From an uncultured Winogradskyella sp. (GTDB lineage: Bacteria > Bacteroidota > Bacteroidia > Flavobacteriales > Flavobacteriaceae): a stretch of DNA of 64,000 bases. The DNA lies in the NCBI RefSeq assembly GCF_947498345.1, contig NZ_CANMJY010000003.1, positions 186,001 to 250,000 on the forward strand, written 5' to 3'. Under the pieces are notes generated by a model. It was not told where the DNA came from and searched no databases. It saw nothing but the letters and a program-made list of their open reading frames with translations. Below are positions 62,761-64,000 of the stretch, one piece after another. The translations under genes and the position numbers were made by a program. The number at the start of each line of letters is the position of its first letter. Position 1 is the stretch's first letter.

Positions 62761-63165
62761 TTAAGATTCTAAAATCTCCTTAATATTAGGCTTAAAATAG
62801 TTCGGGCCTTTAAGCACCTTACCATCCTCTCTATAAATAGGCTCACCATTTTCACCAAGTTTACTCATATTACTTCGCTGAATTTCTTCGAAAACTTCTT
62901 CAATTTTGTGCTGCATCCCATGTTCTATAATAGTTCCACATAGGATATAGAGCATATCACCAAGTGCATCAGCTACTTCAACCAAGTCATTATGGTTTGC
63001 AGCTTCAAGATATTCTTCATTTTCCTCACGCATAAGTTTGTAGCGTAGCATATTTTTATCTATACCCAAATCTGCTTTTGGTGTTTCTCTGTGCCCTATT
63101 TTAAAAGCGGTATGAAATGCCTTTACAGCATTAATTTTATCTTGCATTGAAAGTGAAATTTTCAT
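62761..63165 (-). CDS. MazG-like / HisE-superfamily pyrophosphohydrolase
   Basis: 134 aa all-alpha NTP pyrophosphohydrolase domain. The metal cluster is seen in MREENEEYLEA (about 50-60) and EVADALGDMLYILCG (about 63-77), where EExxE and ExxxD are conserved. The C-terminal part (GEPIYREDGKVLKGPNYFKP) is typical of the phage- and flavobacteria-type phosphoribosyl-ATP pyrophosphohydrolase-like proteins, which probably hydrolyse dNTPs. Unlike the mazG at the left edge, it has a single domain. Confidence 0.82.
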   Translation of the reverse strand: MKISLSMQDKINAVKAFHTAFKIGHRETPKADLGIDKNMLRYKLMREENEEYLEAANHNDLVEVADALGDMLYILCGTIIEHGMQHKIEEVFEEIQRSNMSKLGENGEPIYREDGKVLKGPNYFKPNIKEILES

Positions 63166-63198
63166 TTCCGTGAAAACGGGAATCTTAGTATTTATAAT

Positions 63199-63206
63199 TA
63201 AATTTG
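63199..63206 (+). promoter_or_regulatory. -7 box of the 61-aa membrane protein gene
   Basis: TAAATTTG followed by C, matching TAnnTTTG. It overlaps the in-frame TTG at 63204, so the start is ATG 63222. Confidence 0.5.
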
Positions 63207-63221
63207 CATAAAAATAAGCTA

Positions 63222-63407
63222 ATGTTCACAACTGGTCAATTGATTTTCGGAATTTTATTCTTCATTGCTTTTATTATAGCGATTACCTTACAATACCGAA
63301 AAGATATTAAGATTCGCAAAACCCACTATAAAGGTGCCATATGGATACTCATAGCCTTTATTGGTTTTATAGGTATGATTGCTGCTGTGAAGTTTATTTT
63401 TATGTAG
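63222..63407 (+). CDS. Small membrane protein (61 aa, two helices)
   Basis: MFTTGQLIFGILFFIAFIIA then a short cytoplasmic basic loop (YRKDIKIRKTHYKG), then WILIAFIGFIGMIAAVKFIF. Two helices (about 5-24 and 42-60) in a hairpin. Of the many small Bacteroidota membrane proteins, none is recognised. Start fixed by the promoter box. Confidence 0.7.
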   Translation: MFTTGQLIFGILFFIAFIIAITLQYRKDIKIRKTHYKGAIWILIAFIGFIGMIAAVKFIFM

Positions 63408-63747
63408 TTGATTCTGCTCAACATATTTTAACATATTATTTTTAGGAGATAGAGATTGTAGGTTGTTATATTATAAAAAATACTATGACTCTACTTTATG
63501 TTGTTTTGGGCTTGGTTATAATTAATGGTCTTCTTCTTATAATAAGTTCAAATAAGTCTGATGATTTTCAAGAATAAAAATCTTAGATAGATTAACCCCA
63601 ATCTGCTTTTTCTACTATTTGTCCTAATTTTCCTGTTAATTCATTTTTATTTTATAAATTAATAACTCAAATATACCTGTTAGTGGGTATGTTTTGAAAC
63701 ATTTTTATAACGCACTTTTGTAATATTAACTAATTAAACCGACCCTT
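63408..63747. other. Stretch between the small membrane protein and the partial gene
   Basis: 340 bp, very AT-rich. It contains a possible 30-aa ORF (63485-63577). The remaining 170 bp before the partial gene have no strong hairpin and no perfect TAnnTTTG box. Confidence 0.55.
63485..63577 (+). CDS. Possible tiny single-span membrane protein (30 aa)
   Basis: MTLLYVVLGLVIINGLLLII then a polar tail SSNKSDDFQE. One hydrophobic helix and a charged end, like the 37-aa protein at 40309. No homologue is recognised and there is no clear promoter. In DNA this AT-rich, such a hydrophobic short frame can arise by chance. Confidence 0.3.
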   Translation: MTLLYVVLGLVIINGLLLIISSNKSDDFQE

Positions 63748-64000
63748 ATGAGAAAAGATATTATCCCTCCTATCTTATTATTCATTGTATCATTTGTAAT
63801 TATATTATGGCTGTCAAGTAGCGACAACGAATTTAACCCTTGGCTATACAGAATTCTTGGTGCTTTCGCAGCAAGTGGATTAAGTGTTGTTATACCAGGT
63901 AGTTTAAACGTTGGAGCAAATAATTTTAAGAGTTTAGCCCAAGAATCACCAAAGCTAACTGCTACAGGTGCTATGGCTGTATTTGTTTTGGTTTATTTGT
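63748..64000 (+). CDS. Membrane protein, N-terminal part (runs off right edge)
   Basis: 84 codons are visible: MRKDIIPPILLFIVSFVIIL with a first transmembrane helix (about 8-24), a polar loop SSSDNEFNPWLYRILGAFA, a Gly/Ser-rich amphipathic stretch (SGLSVVIPGSLNVG), and the start of a second helix (TGAMAVFVLVYL, about 73 onward). The frame is open to the edge. The family is not recognised. Confidence 0.65.
   Translation, partial: MRKDIIPPILLFIVSFVIILWLSSSDNEFNPWLYRILGAFAASGLSVVIPGSLNVGANNFKSLAQESPKLTATGAMAVFVLVYL

Noticed and set aside
62761..63165. MazG-like protein as a toxin-antitoxin component
   Set aside because: MazG pyrophosphohydrolases are enzymes; no toxin gene adjoins.

Overview
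The window is a 64 kb piece of an AT-rich chromosome from the phylum Bacteroidota, almost certainly family Flavobacteriaceae. Grounds: five adjacent type IX secretion (T9SS) type-B sorting-domain proteins; the Bacteroidota -7 promoter box TAnnTTTG in front of many genes; family-specific proteins (DUF5606, DUF6090, DUF6268, DUF3667, DUF4920); and the neighbourhood ruvX-def-DUF5606-mazG. The genus cannot be settled from the sequence alone. I saw no tRNA, rRNA, CRISPR array, insertion sequence or prophage.

Layout. (1) 1-1821, minus: mazG (cut by the edge), DUF5606, def, ruvX. (2) 2290-10571: dapD followed at 2 nt by a QueC-like PP-loop protein, then a cell-surface glycan set: TupA-like ATP-grasp ligase, Stealth sugar-phosphate transferase, cation-efflux protein, YrbL-like kinase fold, LicC-like nucleotidyltransferase, TagB/TagF-like polyolphosphate transferase, WaaE-like glycosyltransferase, Kdo-kinase-like protein. 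(3) 10671-16815: cca, GNAT, heme A synthase, a pRiA4b-ORF3-like protein, DUF3667, an ABC-2 exporter pair. (4) 16921-32374: five T9SS type-B giant surface proteins, two of which share 1,119 identical bases. (5) 32410-40249: uvrB, TerB-like, esterase, DUF1456, APS/PAPS reductase, sucC, an ACT-like protein divergent from lysA. (6) 40309-52460: DUF6090, secreted and membrane proteins, M23 and M28 peptidases, PPK2, an NtrC-like regulator without HTH, DUF6268, MscS, an ABC exporter. (7) 52729-64000: dnaJ-grpE, YceI, fasciclin divergent from an ECF sigma/anti-sigma pair, a lone GT2, a TIGR01777 oxidoreductase, mnmD, a cytochrome-c-like lipoprotein, DUF4920, ilvE, a MazG-like pyrophosphohydrolase, small membrane proteins, and a partial membrane protein.

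How they fit. Most genes are housekeeping. Lysine/DAP synthesis (dapD, lysA) and repair/translation genes (uvrB, ruvX, def, cca, mnmD) are scattered among envelope genes. Two parts look accessory. The glycan locus carries the parts for a phosphodiester-decorated, possibly carboxyl-amidated glycan on LPS or capsule. The T9SS block encodes secreted repeat proteins with a shared architecture, and it shows a clear trace of gene conversion. These two are the best candidates for undescribed biology. I see no defence system that I can support.
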